Shown: positions 9,487 through 25,954 of the stretch, in pieces | Position numbering within the stretch: the first letter of the stretch is position 1 | Layout: each line of letters starts with the position of its first letter | Assembly: GCF_001696715.1 (NCBI RefSeq) | Contig: NZ_MBFM01000003.1 | Coordinates: 309,551-353,574 of the forward strand | Direction: 5' to 3' | Length of the DNA stretch: 44,024 nt | From: Thauera phenolivorans | Lineage (GTDB): Bacteria; Pseudomonadota; Gammaproteobacteria; Burkholderiales; Rhodocyclaceae | Position numbers and translations under genes: made by a program | The notes under the pieces: model-generated | What the model was told of the DNA's origin: nothing | What the model saw: only the letters and a program-made list of their open reading frames with translations | Databases searched by the model: none

Positions 9487-11508
9487 ATGACGGACATGCA
9501 GAAGCTCTATCTCCTCGTGCCCCTGGCGCCGCTCGCCGGGGCGATTCTGGCCGGTCTGTTCGGCCGCCTGATCGGCCGCACCGGTGCGCACATCGTCACC
9601 ATCCTCGGCGTGGCGGTGGCCTTCGTCGCCTCGGTGGTGATCTACCAGGACGTGGCTGCGGGCAACACCTTCAACGGCACGGTCTATACCTGGCTGCAGT
9701 CGGGGGGCATCAACTTCGAGGTCGGCTTCCTCATCGACTCGCTGACCGTGATGATGATGCTCGTGGTGACCTTCGTTTCCCTGATGGTGCACATCTACAC
9801 CATCGGCTACATGGCGGAAGACCCGGGCTACCAGCGCTTCTTCAGCTACATTTCGCTGTTCACCTTCTCCATGCTGATGCTGGTGATGGCGAACAACTTC
9901 ATGCAGCTGTTCTTCGGCTGGGAAGCCGTGGGCCTGGTGTCCTACCTGCTGATCGGTTTCTGGTACGAGCGTCCGACCGCGATCTACGCCAACATGAAGG
10001 CCTTCCTGGTCAACCGCGTCGGCGACTTCGGCTTCCTGCTCGGCATCGGCCTCATCGTCGCCTACGCGGGCAGCCTCGACTACGTCGAAGTGTTCGCCAA
10101 GGCCGACGCGCTGGCGGGGGCCGAGATGGCCTACACCGGCTGGCCGTTGCTGACCGCGATCTGCATCTGCCTGTTCATCGGCGCGATGGGCAAGTCCGCC
10201 CAGGTGCCGCTGCACGTCTGGCTGCCCGACTCGATGGAAGGCCCGACCCCGATCTCGGCGCTGATCCACGCCGCGACCATGGTGACCGCTGGCATCTTCA
10301 TGGTGGCGAGGATGTCGCCGCTGTTCGAACTGTCCGACACCGCGCTCTCCTTCGTGCTGGTGATCGGCGCGACCACCGCGCTGTTCATGGGCTTCCTCGG
10401 CATCGTGCAGAACGACATCAAGCGCGTTGTAGCCTACTCGACCCTCTCCCAGCTCGGCTACATGACGGTCGCGCTCGGCGTATCGGCCTATTCCGCCGCG
10501 GTGTTCCACCTGATGACGCACGCGTTCTTCAAGGCGTTGCTGTTCCTCGGCGCCGGCTCGGTCATCATCGGCATGCACCACGACCAGGACATGCGGAACA
10601 TGGGCGGTCTGCGAAAGTACATGCCGATCACCTGGATCACCTCGCTGCTCGGCTCGCTCGCGCTGATCGGCTTCCCCTTCTTCTCCGGTTTCTACTCTAA
10701 GGACTCGATCATCGAGGCGGTCCACGCGTCCACCATCCCGGGCGCCGGCTATGCACTGTTCTGCGTGCTGCTGGGGGTGTTCATCACTGCCTTCTACTCG
10801 TTCCGCATGTACTTCCTCGTGTTCCACGGCGAGGAACGCTTCGGCAAGGCGCACGAGCACCACGAGCACCACGGCGACCATGACGACGAGGAGCCGTCGG
10901 CCGACCATCATCACGGCCTCGCGCCGGGGCAAAAGCCGCACGAGTCGCCGTGGGTGGTGACGCTCCCGCTGATCCTGCTCGCGATCCCTTCGGTGGTGAT
11001 CGGCTACTTGACCATCGAGCCGATGCTGTTCGGCGACTGGTTCAAGGACGTGATCTTCGTCGGCGACAACCACGTCGGGCTGAGGGAGCTCGCCGCGAAC
11101 TTCCATGGCCCGGTCGCGATGGCGCTGCACGGCCTGCAGACCGCCCCCTTCTGGCTCGCGCTCGCCGGCGTCGCGCTGTCCTGGTTCTTCTACATGAAGC
11201 GCCCCGACATTCCGGCGGCGATCCAGCGCACGTTCAAGCCGATCCACGCCCTGCTGGAGAACAAGTACTTCTTCGACCGCTTCAACGAGATCTTCTTCGC
11301 CGGTGGCTCGCTGCTGCTCGGCAAGGGCTTGTGGAAGGGGGGCGACCGCGGCCTGATCGACGGTGTGATCATCAATGGCTCGGCACGGCTGGTGGGTTGG
11401 GTGGCGCAGATCTCGCGACTGTTCCAGTCGGGCTACATCTACCAGTACGCCTTCACCATGATCATCGGCGTGTTCATCCTGCTGACCTTCTGGTTCAACC
11501 GCGGCTAA
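9487..11508 (+). CDS. nuoL: NADH-quinone oxidoreductase subunit L
   Basis: Distal Mrp-antiporter-like proton-pump subunit, 673 residues, with multiple helices followed by the long lateral helix typical of NuoL. The key glutamate lies in GWEAVGLVSYLLIGFWY, around residue 146. The conserved lysine region follows, in MGKSAQVPLHVWLPDSMEGPT (given here in pieces: MGKSAQVPLHVW then LPDSMEGPT). A hydrophilic loop at about residues 454-478 is unusually rich in histidine and aspartate. The gene starts 12 bases after nuoK. Confidence 0.98.
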   Translation: MTDMQKLYLLVPLAPLAGAILAGLFGRLIGRTGAHIVTILGVAVAFVASVVIYQDVAAGNTFNGTVYTWLQSGGINFEVGFLIDSLTVMMMLVVTFVSLMVHIYTIGYMAEDPGYQRFFSYISLFTFSMLMLVMANNFMQLFFGWEAVGLVSYLLIGFWYERPTAIYANMKAFLVNRVGDFGFLLGIGLIVAYAGSLDYVEVFAKADALAGAEMAYTGWPLLTAICICLFIGAMGKSAQVPLHVWLPDSMEGPTPISALIHAATMVTAGIFMVARMSPLFELSDTALSFVLVIGATTALFMGFLGIVQNDIKRVVAYSTLSQLGYMTVALGVSAYSAAVFHLMTHAFFKALLFLGAGSVIIGMHHDQDMRNMGGLRKYMPITWITSLLGSLALIGFPFFSGFYSKDSIIEAVHASTIPGAGYALFCVLLGVFITAFYSFRMYFLVFHGEERFGKAHEHHEHHGDHDDEEPSADHHHGLAPGQKPHESPWVVTLPLILLAIPSVVIGYLTIEPMLFGDWFKDVIFVGDNHVGLRELAANFHGPVAMALHGLQTAPFWLALAGVALSWFFYMKRPDIPAAIQRTFKPIHALLENKYFFDRFNEIFFAGGSLLLGKGLWKGGDRGLIDGVIINGSARLVGWVAQISRLFQSGYIYQYAFTMIIGVFILLTFWFNRG

Positions 11509-11552
11509 GCAGATGACACACGTTCAGGGACGGATGAATAACAAGATCGAAC

Positions 11553-11568
11553 GCGCCGCACGCGGCGC
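11553..11568 (+). other. Small GC hairpin between nuoL and nuoM
   Basis: GCGCCG and CGGCGC pair around a CACG loop in the 78-base nuoL-nuoM gap. The stem is only 6 bp and has no T-run, so a terminator is unlikely. With the nuoJ-nuoK hairpin it is the second intercistronic GC stem in the distal half of the operon. Confidence 0.4.
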
Positions 11569-11586
11569 AATCAACGGAAAGCAACG

Positions 11587-13068
11587 ATGACGGACATTCC
11601 CTTCCTCAGTCTGGCGATCTGGGTACCGATTATCGGCGGGCTGCTGGTGCTCGCGACCGGTTCGGACCGCAACGCCCCGCTGGCGCGCATGCTCGCCCTG
11701 GCGGTGGCCATCGCTGGCTTTGCCGTGACCATCCCGCTCTACACCGGCTTCGACCCCGGTACGAGCGCGATGCAGTTCCAGGAGCTCTCGTCCTGGGTGC
11801 CGCGCTTCAACATCAACTATCACCTCGGCGTCGACGGCATCTCGGTGCTGTTCGTGCTGCTCAACGCCTTCATCACGATCATCGTGGTGGTGGCCGGCTG
11901 GCAGGTGATCCAGGACAAGGTGGGTCAATATATGGCTGCCTTCCTGATCATGTCCGGGCTGATGAACGGGATCTTCTCCGCGCTCGACGGCGTGCTGTTC
12001 TACGTTTTCTTCGAAGCCTCGCTGATCCCGCTCTACCTGATCATCGGCGTGTGGGGCGGACCCAACCGGGTCTATGCGGCGATCAAATTCTTCCTCTACA
12101 CGCTGTTCGGCTCGCTGCTGATGCTGATCGCGCTCCTGTACCTGTTCATGGAGTCGGGCGGCAGCTTCAGCATCCTCGACTGGCATCAGGTGCCGCTCGC
12201 GATCCAGCCGCAGATCCTGGTCTTCCTCGCCTTCCTGATCGCGTTCGGGGTGAAGGTGCCGATGTGGCCCGTGCATACCTGGCTGCCTGATGCCCACGTC
12301 GAGGCGCCCACCGGCGGTTCGGTGGTGCTGGCGGCGATCGCGCTGAAGCTCGGTGCCTACGGCTTCCTGCGCTTCTCGCTGCCGATCGTGCCCGATGCGG
12401 CCCAGCAACTCGCGCCCTACGTGATCGCACTGTCGCTCATCGCGGTGATCTACATCGGCTTCGTCGCCCTCGTGCAGACCGACATGAAGAAGCTGGTGGC
12501 CTACTCGTCGATCGCGCACATGGGCTTCGTGACGCTCGGCTTTTTCATGTTCAACACGCTTGGCATCGAGGGCGCGCTGATCCAGATGATCTCGCACGGT
12601 TTCGTCTCAGGCGCGATGTTCCTCTGCATCGGCGTGCTCTACGACCGCATGCATTCGCGCGAGATCGCCGATTACGGTGGCGTGGTGCATCGCATGCCGA
12701 AGTTCGCGACCTTCTTCATGCTGTTCGCGATGGCCAATGCCGGCCTGCCGGGCACTTCGGGCTTCGTCGGCGAGTTCATGGTCGTGCTGGGCGCGGTCGA
12801 GTACAACTTCTGGATCGCCTTCGCCGCCGCGACGACGATCATCGTCGGTGCCGCCTACACCCTTTGGATGTACAAGCGGGTGGTGTTCGGGAAGGTCACG
12901 AATCCGCACGTCGCCGAACTCGAGGACATCAACGGCCGCGAGTTCGCCTTCCTGCTCGTCCTGGCACTGTGCGTGCTCGGCATGGGCCTCTATCCCTTCC
13001 CGTTCGCCGAAGTGATGCACGCCTCGGTGGATGAACTCCTGCGGCATGTCGCCGTGAGCAAGCTCTGA
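11587..13068 (+). CDS. nuoM: NADH-quinone oxidoreductase subunit M
   Basis: Mrp-antiporter-like proton-pump subunit, 493 residues and about 14 membrane helices. The conserved glutamate is in FYVFFEASLIPLYL. The lysine-containing helix and HTWLPDAHVEAPT loop follow (near 12250-12310). It belongs to the same superfamily as NuoL and NuoN. The sequence GGAAAGCAACG just before the ATG gives a weak ribosome binding site. Confidence 0.98.
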   Translation: MTDIPFLSLAIWVPIIGGLLVLATGSDRNAPLARMLALAVAIAGFAVTIPLYTGFDPGTSAMQFQELSSWVPRFNINYHLGVDGISVLFVLLNAFITIIVVVAGWQVIQDKVGQYMAAFLIMSGLMNGIFSALDGVLFYVFFEASLIPLYLIIGVWGGPNRVYAAIKFFLYTLFGSLLMLIALLYLFMESGGSFSILDWHQVPLAIQPQILVFLAFLIAFGVKVPMWPVHTWLPDAHVEAPTGGSVVLAAIALKLGAYGFLRFSLPIVPDAAQQLAPYVIALSLIAVIYIGFVALVQTDMKKLVAYSSIAHMGFVTLGFFMFNTLGIEGALIQMISHGFVSGAMFLCIGVLYDRMHSREIADYGGVVHRMPKFATFFMLFAMANAGLPGTSGFVGEFMVVLGAVEYNFWIAFAAATTIIVGAAYTLWMYKRVVFGKVTNPHVAELEDINGREFAFLLVLALCVLGMGLYPFPFAEVMHASVDELLRHVAVSKL

Positions 13069-13120
13069 GCCTGGCCACGGCCTCTAGCGCAGACGAGACA
13101 CTTAACGGACTGGTCAGAAG

Positions 13121-14593
13121 ATGAACTTCGTCGTACCCGACTTCTACCCCGCAGCGGCCGAGATCTTCGTTGCCGTGATGGCTCTGGTGATCATGCTGGC
13201 GAGCACCTTCGCCCGGCCGATCGCGCGCGGCCTCGCCTACACGCTGACCCAGCTCACGCTGATCGCGGCGGCCTTCATCACCATCTTCACGATGCAGGGG
13301 GAGGTGGTCTACACCTTCAACAATCTCTTCGTCGGCGACCTGATGGGCGACTTCCTCAAACTGCTCATCTACTTCTCGATGGCGGCGGCGCTGGTCTATG
13401 GCCGTGGTTACCTGAACGACCGCAACATCGACAAGCCCGAGTACTACCTGCTCGCGCTGCTGATGACGCTCGGCATGATGGTGATGGTGACCGCCAACCA
13501 CATGCTGCCGATGTACCTCGGACTCGAGATGATGTCGCTCGCGCTCTATGCGATGGTGGCCTTCGACCGCGAGTCGGTGCGTTCGACCGAGGCGGCGATG
13601 AAGTACTTCGTCCTCGGCTCGTTCGCCTCCGGCCTGCTCCTGTACGGGATGTCGATGGTGTACGGTGCGACCGGTTCGCTCGAGTTCTCCGGCATCGCGC
13701 AGTCGATCCACAACCAGGCGGCGAACGAGACCGTACTGGTGTTCGGCCTGGTGTTCCTGGTGTCGGGCATCTGCTTCAAGCTCGGCGTCGTGCCCTTCCA
13801 CATGTGGGTGCCGGACGTCTATCAGGGTGCACCGACCGCGGTGACGATGGTGATCGCGGCGGCGCCCAAGCTGGCGGCCTTCGCGCTCGCGGTGCGCTTG
13901 CTGATCTGGGCGCTGTTCGACCTCGCCGAGCAGTGGCAGACCATGCTCATGCTGGTCGCGGTGGCCTCGATCGTGCTCGGCAACCTCGCCGCGATCGCGC
14001 AGCAGAACATCAAGCGCATGCTCGCCTACTCGGGCATCTCGCACATGGGCTTCGTGCTGCTCGGCCTGCTCGCCGGGGTGGTCGAGGGCGATCGGCACTT
14101 CGCGCTCAATGCCTACAGCTCCGCGATGTTCTACGCCGTCTCCTACGTGCTGATGAGCCTCGCGTCCTTCGGCATGGTGATCCTGCTTTCGCGCGCCGGT
14201 TTCGAGGCCGAGAACATCGACGACTTCAAGGGGCTCAACAAGCGCAGCCCGTGGTTCGCGGCGATGATGATGTTCGTGATGTTCTCGATGGCGGGCATTC
14301 CGTTCTTCGTCGGCTTCTTCGCCAAGCTGTCGGTGCTGCAGGCGGTCGTCGCGGCGAACTACTTCTGGCTGGCGGTCGTAGCCGTCGTGATGTCGGTGAT
14401 CGGCGCCTTCTACTACCTGCGGGTGGTCAAGGTGATGTACTTCGACGCCCCGGTCGACACCTCGCCGCTGAAGGCAGCGCCCGCCGAGGTTCGCGTGCTG
14501 CTGTCGGCGAACGGTCTGGCGATCGCCGCGCTCGGGATCGCGCCGCAGGCCCTGATGTCGCTGTGCGCCTACGCGCTGCTCGCCTCGCTGTAG
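13121..14593 (+). CDS. nuoN: NADH-quinone oxidoreductase subunit N
   Basis: Third antiporter-like pump subunit, 490 residues, with the usual repeated helix bundle. The conserved [18 protein letters not shown] glutamate helix is near residue 133. The lysine helix and [15 protein letters not shown] loop are near residues 225-240. It is the last complex I gene. A Nudix hydrolase gene begins four bases after its stop, with no terminator in between, so the transcript probably continues. Confidence 0.98.
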   Translation: MNFVVPDFYPAAAEIFVAVMALVIMLASTFARPIARGLAYTLTQLTLIAAAFITIFTMQGEVVYTFNNLFVGDLMGDFLKLLIYFSMAAALVYGRGYLNDRNIDKPEYYLLALLMTLGMMVMVTANHMLPMYLGLEMMSLALYAMVAFDRESVRSTEAAMKYFVLGSFASGLLLYGMSMVYGATGSLEFSGIAQSIHNQAANETVLVFGLVFLVSGICFKLGVVPFHMWVPDVYQGAPTAVTMVIAAAPKLAAFALAVRLLIWALFDLAEQWQTMLMLVAVASIVLGNLAAIAQQNIKRMLAYSGISHMGFVLLGLLAGVVEGDRHFALNAYSSAMFYAVSYVLMSLASFGMVILLSRAGFEAENIDDFKGLNKRSPWFAAMMMFVMFSMAGIPFFVGFFAKLSVLQAVVAANYFWLAVVAVVMSVIGAFYYLRVVKVMYFDAPVDTSPLKAAPAEVRVLLSANGLAIAALGIAPQALMSLCAYALLASL

Positions 14594-15128
14594 GTCGATG
14601 AAGCCGCGGACGGGAGACCCCTCCGATCCGCTGTCGGAAACCGCGCTCGAGGGCGAGCTGATGTTCGACGGCGCGCTGCTCAAGGTGCAGTGTGACCGGG
14701 TGCGGCTGCCAAACGGGCGCGAGGCGCGTCGCGAGTACATCCGCCACCCCGGAGCGGTCGTGGTCGTCGCCAGCCTGCCCGACGGCCGGTTGGTGTTCGA
14801 ACGCCAGTTCCGCTATCCGCTCGGCCGGGCCTTCCTCGAACTGCCCGCCGGCAAGATCGATCCGGGCGAGCCCGTTCTCGCGTGCGCGCAACGCGAGCTG
14901 CGCGAGGAGACCGGCTACACCGCCTGCGAGTGGGAGCACCTGGGGGTGATGCATCCCTGCATCGGCTATTCGGACGAACGCATCGAGATCTTCCTCGCGC
15001 GCGGGCTGGAGGCGGTCGGCCACGAATGGGACGAAGGGGAGTTCCTCGAGGTGCTCAGCCTCGCAGTGGACGAGGCCGAGGCAGCGGTCCACGACGGGCG
15101 CATCACGGACGGCAAGACGATCTCCGCG

Positions 15129-18491
<3,363 letters not shown>

Positions 18492-18497
18492 GCGAGT

Positions 18498-19532
18498 CTA
18501 GGGGCGCGCCATTGGCTTCTGCGCCCGCATCAGCACCAGCAGGGCGCCGGCACCGCCGTCGTGTGGTCCTGCCTGACAGAACGCGAGGATTTCCTCGCGT
18601 TGGGCGAGCCAGCCGCGCGACAACTCCTTGAGCACCGAGAAGCGGCCGGGCGAGCCATTGCCTTTACCGTGGATCACCCGAATGAAGCGGTCGCCGCGCT
18701 GCAGGCTGGCGCTCAGGTATTGGGTGAGGGCGGTGCGGGCCTCGTCGCGATTGAGTCCGTGAAGGTCGAGCTGCCCCTGCAGCGTCCATCGGCCGCGACG
18801 AAGGTCGGTGAGGATGCGGCGCGGCAGGCCCGGCCTCAGGAAGGCGGTCTCGTCCCCCGTCTCGAGCCGGTCCTCGAGGGTGAATGGTGCCGACAGCGAC
18901 TCGTCGAGCGCGGCACGCTCGTCCGCCTCGTGCTTGAGCGGCACCGGCAGCGGGGGTGGTACCTCGAGCGCGACCCGGTTGCGGTCGTCGATGGGTTTCG
19001 CACCGCGCGTCATGTGGCGGAACAGCGCGCCCGGATCGGCACGGTCGACTTCCGGCGGCAGGGTCGCCCAGGCGACGTCGACCGCCTCGGCGAAATCACC
19101 GCCATGCAGCAGCGGCCCGTCGCCACGCGCAGGCCGGTTGCGGCTGGCGGGCAACAGCTCGATGCGGCCGCTGTCGCGCAGGGGCGTCACGTCCGCATAG
19201 GCGGCGCGCAGAGGGTCGACCGGTTTGCGCGCGGGCGTCCGTTCGTCCTGCGCCTCGTCCGCCCGCGACCGGGGTAACGGCGCGGGGCGGGGGCGCTCGA
19301 TCAGCGCCCGGTCGCCGTCGTCGATCGGACGCACCGCGCCGACCGCCTTGAGGAAGAGTTCGTGCTCGGCGACATCGACCCCCGCTTCCTGCTCCGCCGA
19401 CTTCGGGTCCGCCGCCTTCGTCCCTGCCGCCTTGCTTGGGGGCGCGCCGGTCGCCGACCGTGCGCCGGCCTTCCATTCGCGCAAGGCGGCGAAGGGGTGT
19501 CCGGCGGCAGGCCTGCGGTTCGACTTGCGCAT
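18498..19532 (-). CDS. Smr-domain protein with repeated N-terminal segment
   Basis: The C-terminal Smr domain (about residues 253-337) is clear, with LDLHGLNRDEAR at 256-267 and VIHGKGNGSPGR at 286-297. These are the signatures of the MutS2/SmrB nuclease-like domain. The domain is preceded by the usual RRGRWTLQGQ lead. The protein has 344 residues, long for a stand-alone bacterial Smr protein (commonly near 200). The extra length comes from an apparent triplicated segment: residues 57-94, 107-140 and 167-204 each read roughly LF...VxPIDDxxR...PxPxP...ADE, the middle copy most diverged. The protein may act on nucleic acid or stalled ribosomes like E. coli SmrB, but that is inference. It lies four bases before the end of trxB, so co-transcription with trxB is likely. 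Confidence 0.88.
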   Translation of the reverse strand: MRKSNRRPAAGHPFAALREWKAGARSATGAPPSKAAGTKAADPKSAEQEAGVDVAEHELFLKAVGAVRPIDDGDRALIERPRPAPLPRSRADEAQDERTPARKPVDPLRAAYADVTPLRDSGRIELLPASRNRPARGDGPLLHGGDFAEAVDVAWATLPPEVDRADPGALFRHMTRGAKPIDDRNRVALEVPPPLPVPLKHEADERAALDESLSAPFTLEDRLETGDETAFLRPGLPRRILTDLRRGRWTLQGQLDLHGLNRDEARTALTQYLSASLQRGDRFIRVIHGKGNGSPGRFSVLKELSRGWLAQREEILAFCQAGPHDGGAGALLVLMRAQKPMARP

Positions 19533-19536
19533 CGCT

Positions 19537-20649
<1,113 letters not shown>

Positions 20650-20705
20650 TCACGATCCCATCGAAGCTTCCGGCCCTTCGCGCCCAACCGTTTTCCGGAG
20701 TCCCC

Positions 20706-21377
20706 ATGAGTCAGTCCGCCGCCGTGTCAACGATCGCGCTGAAGACCTTTCCGCTTTTTCAGGGTTTGCCGGAAGACGAACTGGCAGCCATCGCGCGAGT
20801 CGCGATGATGCGCCGCATCCCCCGCAACCAGTCGGTCGTGCGCGAGGGCGATCATTCCGACTTCGTGTACTTCGTGCTCACCGGCAGTCTCAAGGTGATC
20901 GTCAGTGACGAGGACGGGCGCGAAGTGATCCTCTCCATCCTGGGACAGGGCGAACTGTTCGGAGAAATGAGCATGTTCGGCGAGCAGCCGCGCTCGGCTT
21001 CGGTGACCGCGGTGATGCCTTCCGACCTCGTGGTGATCGCCAAGCAGGAGTTCCGTCGCATCCTGCAGGAAAACTTCGAGATCGCCTGGCGGATCATGAC
21101 CAACCTCGCCGAGCGCCTGCGCAACGCCGACCGCAAGATCGAGAGCCTGGCGCTGATGGACGTCTACGGCCGCGTCGCGCGCCTGCTGATCGACATGGCG
21201 GAGGAGGTGGACGGCAAGACCGTCGTCGTGCGCAAGATCTCCAAGCAGGACATCGCGCGGATGATCGGCGCATCGCGCGAGATGGTGAGCCGGGTGATGA
21301 AGGACCTCAGCAACCAGGGGCTGATCGCCGAGACGCCGGCCGGGATCGTGCTCTGCGAGCGCCTCGGCCAGATCTGA
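20706..21377 (+). CDS. Crp/Fnr-family transcription regulator
   Basis: A 223-residue regulator with an N-terminal cyclic-nucleotide-binding-type beta-roll (about residues 15-130), a long dimerisation helix, and a C-terminal winged helix-turn-helix. The phosphate-cassette-like segment GELFGEMSMFGEQPRSASV is present, with an RSAS core where E. coli Crp has RTA. The recognition helix is in ISKQDIARMIGASREMVSRV (around 170-190). There is no N-terminal cysteine cluster, so it is not an oxygen-sensing Fnr. It is closer to Crp-like members, but the ligand is unknown. I chose the ATG at 20706, preceded by CCGGAG. It is divergent from trxB. Confidence 0.93.
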   Translation: MSQSAAVSTIALKTFPLFQGLPEDELAAIARVAMMRRIPRNQSVVREGDHSDFVYFVLTGSLKVIVSDEDGREVILSILGQGELFGEMSMFGEQPRSASVTAVMPSDLVVIAKQEFRRILQENFEIAWRIMTNLAERLRNADRKIESLALMDVYGRVARLLIDMAEEVDGKTVVVRKISKQDIARMIGASREMVSRVMKDLSNQGLIAETPAGIVLCERLGQI

Positions 21378-21383
21378 GCCACC

Positions 21384-21401
21384 GGGCGCGGTGGCGCGCC
21401 C
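21384..21401 (+). terminator. GC hairpin after the Crp/Fnr gene
   Basis: GGGCGCG and CGCGCCC pair around a GTGG loop, seven bases after the stop codon. There is no strong T-run, so termination is only a suggestion. Confidence 0.35.
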
Positions 21402-21459
21402 CTGGGTCTCGGTTTGTGTCGCGGTGCGAGGCGGGCCGGTGAAGGCGCGGGCAATCGCT

Positions 21460-21465
21460 TATAAT
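21460..21465 (+). promoter_or_regulatory. -10 box of the ftsK operon
   Basis: TATAAT, a perfect -10 match, 38 bases before the ftsK ATG. The hexamer 17 bases upstream (CGGTGA) is a poor -35. Confidence 0.5.
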
Positions 21466-21503
21466 CGCGCCTTGTCTCATCCCGGCTTCATGGCCGTTCC
21501 ACG

Positions 21504-23890
<2,387 letters not shown>

Positions 23891-23894
<4 letters not shown>

Positions 23895-24571
23895 AGTTCG
23901 GAGCAGGGCGCCGCGGCGCCGTAAGAGGCGCAAGGACGCTTGCGGGGCTGGCGCTCGCCACGCTGGCGAGCACTGCCGCGCTGGCCGCCGATGGGGTGGA
24001 GCAGTTGCGCCGCTTCGTCGCCGCCACGCAGAGCGCGCAGGGGGAATTCGAGCAGACGGTGATCGCCAGCTCCGGGCGTAAGCCGCAGCATGCAGCGGGC
24101 AACTTCAGCTTCGCGCGGCCGGGTCAGTTCCGCTGGGAATACCAGCGTCCCTACCAGCAGTTGCTGGTGGGTGACGGCGAGCGGCTGTGGAGTTGGGATC
24201 GCGACCTCAACCAGGTCACCGTGCAGCGGATCGGCGATGCGCTCGGCGCCACGCCGGCGGCGATCCTGTTCGGCAAGGACGCGATCGACGATGCCTTCGC
24301 GCTCAGCGAGGGCGGTGCCAGCGGGGGCCTGAGCTGGGTCGAGGCGCAACCCCGGCGCGCCGACAGCGGCTTCGAGTCGGTGCGCATCGGACTCTCCGAC
24401 GGCCAGCTGCGGCGCATGGAGATGCGTGACAACTTCGGCCAGTCCACGCAGATCGTGTTCACCCGATTGCAGTCCGACCCGCAGCTCGATCGCGCCCAGT
24501 TCCGCTTCGTGCCGCCGGAAGGGGCCGACCTGATCGGCGACGCGGGCGAGGCCGTACCGGCCGCCCGCTAG
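23891..24571 (+). CDS. lolA: Outer-membrane lipoprotein carrier protein LolA
   Basis: Periplasmic chaperone that takes lipoproteins from the LolCDE transporter to LolB at the outer membrane. It has 226 residues and a classical signal peptide with cleavage probably after residue 32 (ALA / AD). The mature part begins with the family pattern [17 protein letters not shown], and the FRWEY...[12 protein letters not shown] region is also typical. It overlaps the ftsK stop as ATGA and is six bases before rarA. The ftsK-lolA-rarA-serS order is conserved widely; here a small reverse gene is inserted before serS. Confidence 0.95.
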
Positions 24572-24577
24572 CGCCCG

Positions 24578-25933
24578 ATGAGCGACCTCTTCGAGGGCGC
24601 CGAGGCGCCACGCGTGCCGCTCGCCGAGCGCATGCGTCCCACCAGCCTCGACGAGGTCGTCGGCCAGCGCCACCTGCTCGGGCCGGGCAAGCCGCTGCGG
24701 CTCGCCTTCGCCTCGCGCAAGCCTCACTCGATGATCCTGTGGGGCCCGCCCGGGGTCGGCAAGACCACCCTCGCGCGACTGATGGCGAAGGGCTTCGACG
24801 CCGACTTCATCGCCTTGTCCGCGGTATTCTCGGGCGTGAAGGAGATCCGCGAGGCGATCCAGCAGGCGCAGGCGGCGCGCGCGCGCGGCCGTCACACCAT
24901 CCTGTTCGTGGACGAGGTCCATCGCTTCAACAAGGCCCAGCAGGATGCCTTCCTCCCCTACGTGGAGCAGGGCTTGGTGACCCTCATCGGCGCAACTACC
25001 GAAAATCCCTCCTTCGAGGTCAATTCCGCCCTGCTGTCGCGTGCCGCGGTGTATGTGCTGGAGTCGCTCGACGCCGAGGCGATGAACGAGCTGCTCGAGC
25101 GCGCGCGCCTCACGGCCTGCCCGACACTGGCACTCGAGGATGGCGCGCGCGAGCGCCTCGTCGGTTTCGCCGACGGCGACGCCCGCCGCCTGATCAACAT
25201 CGTCGAACAGGTGCAGCTCGCCGCCGAGACCGCCGGCCTCAATCCGGTCGACGCGGAGTTCGTCGACCAGGCGCTGTCGCGCAACCTGCGGCGCTTCGAC
25301 AAGGGCGGCGAGGCCTTTTTCGATCAGATCTCGGCGCTGCACAAGTCGGTGCGTGGCTCGGACCCGGACGCTTCGCTCTACTGGCTATGCCGCATGCTCG
25401 ATGGCGGTGCCGATCCGCTCTATCTGGGCCGGCGGCTGATCCGCATGGCGGTGGAGGATATCGGCCTGGCCGATCCGCGCGCGCTCGAGATTGCGCTCAA
25501 TGCCTGCAACACGTACGAGCGTCTGGGCTCGCCGGAAGGCGAACTCGCGCTAGCCCAGGCGACCGTCTTCATGGCCTGCGCGGCGAAATCGAACGCGGTG
25601 TACAAGGCCTATAATGCCGCGCGCCAGTTCGTCGGTCGCGACCAGTCGCGCCCGGTGCCGCTGCATCTTCGCAATGCGCCGACGAAGCTGATGAAGGGGC
25701 TCGGCTACGGCAAGGCCTATCGCTACGCGCATGACGAGCCCGAAGCCTATGCCGCCGGCGAGCGCTATCTGCCCGAGGGGATGGCCGCACCCGGCTGGTA
25801 TCGGCCGGTACCGCGCGGGATGGAGGCGAAGATCGCGGACAAGCTCGCCCGACTGCGGCAGCTGGACGAGGCCGCGGCGGCGCGGGAGGGAATGGAAGGG
25901 AGGGAGGAAGGCCCGCACGCGGCGGGCTCGTGA
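24578..25933 (+). CDS. rarA: Replication-associated recombination protein A (AAA+ ATPase)
   Basis: Clamp-loader-like AAA+ ATPase of the RarA/MgsA/WRNIP1 family that acts at stalled replication forks. The 451-residue protein has Walker A GPPGVGKT at 56-63 and Walker B ILFVDEVHRF at 108-117. Sensor regions (GATTENPSFEVN) and the C-terminal tetramerisation domain follow. The N-terminal RMRPTSLDEVVGQRHLLG (residues 18-35) is the family signature. It lies six bases after lolA and ends 21 bases before the convergent small gene. Confidence 0.96.
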   Translation: MSDLFEGAEAPRVPLAERMRPTSLDEVVGQRHLLGPGKPLRLAFASRKPHSMILWGPPGVGKTTLARLMAKGFDADFIALSAVFSGVKEIREAIQQAQAARARGRHTILFVDEVHRFNKAQQDAFLPYVEQGLVTLIGATTENPSFEVNSALLSRAAVYVLESLDAEAMNELLERARLTACPTLALEDGARERLVGFADGDARRLINIVEQVQLAAETAGLNPVDAEFVDQALSRNLRRFDKGGEAFFDQISALHKSVRGSDPDASLYWLCRMLDGGADPLYLGRRLIRMAVEDIGLADPRALEIALNACNTYERLGSPEGELALAQATVFMACAAKSNAVYKAYNAARQFVGRDQSRPVPLHLRNAPTKLMKGLGYGKAYRYAHDEPEAYAAGERYLPEGMAAPGWYRPVPRGMEAKIADKLARLRQLDEAAAAREGMEGREEGPHAAGS

Positions 25934-25954
25934 TGCGTGAAGCCGCCGCGGCGC

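Noticed and set aside
9163-11247. Long minus-strand open frame (694 codons) opposite nuoK and nuoL
   Set aside because: The composition (His, Asp, Arg, Gln-rich) mirrors the hydrophobic codons of NuoL read in reverse. There is no ribosome binding site or domain.
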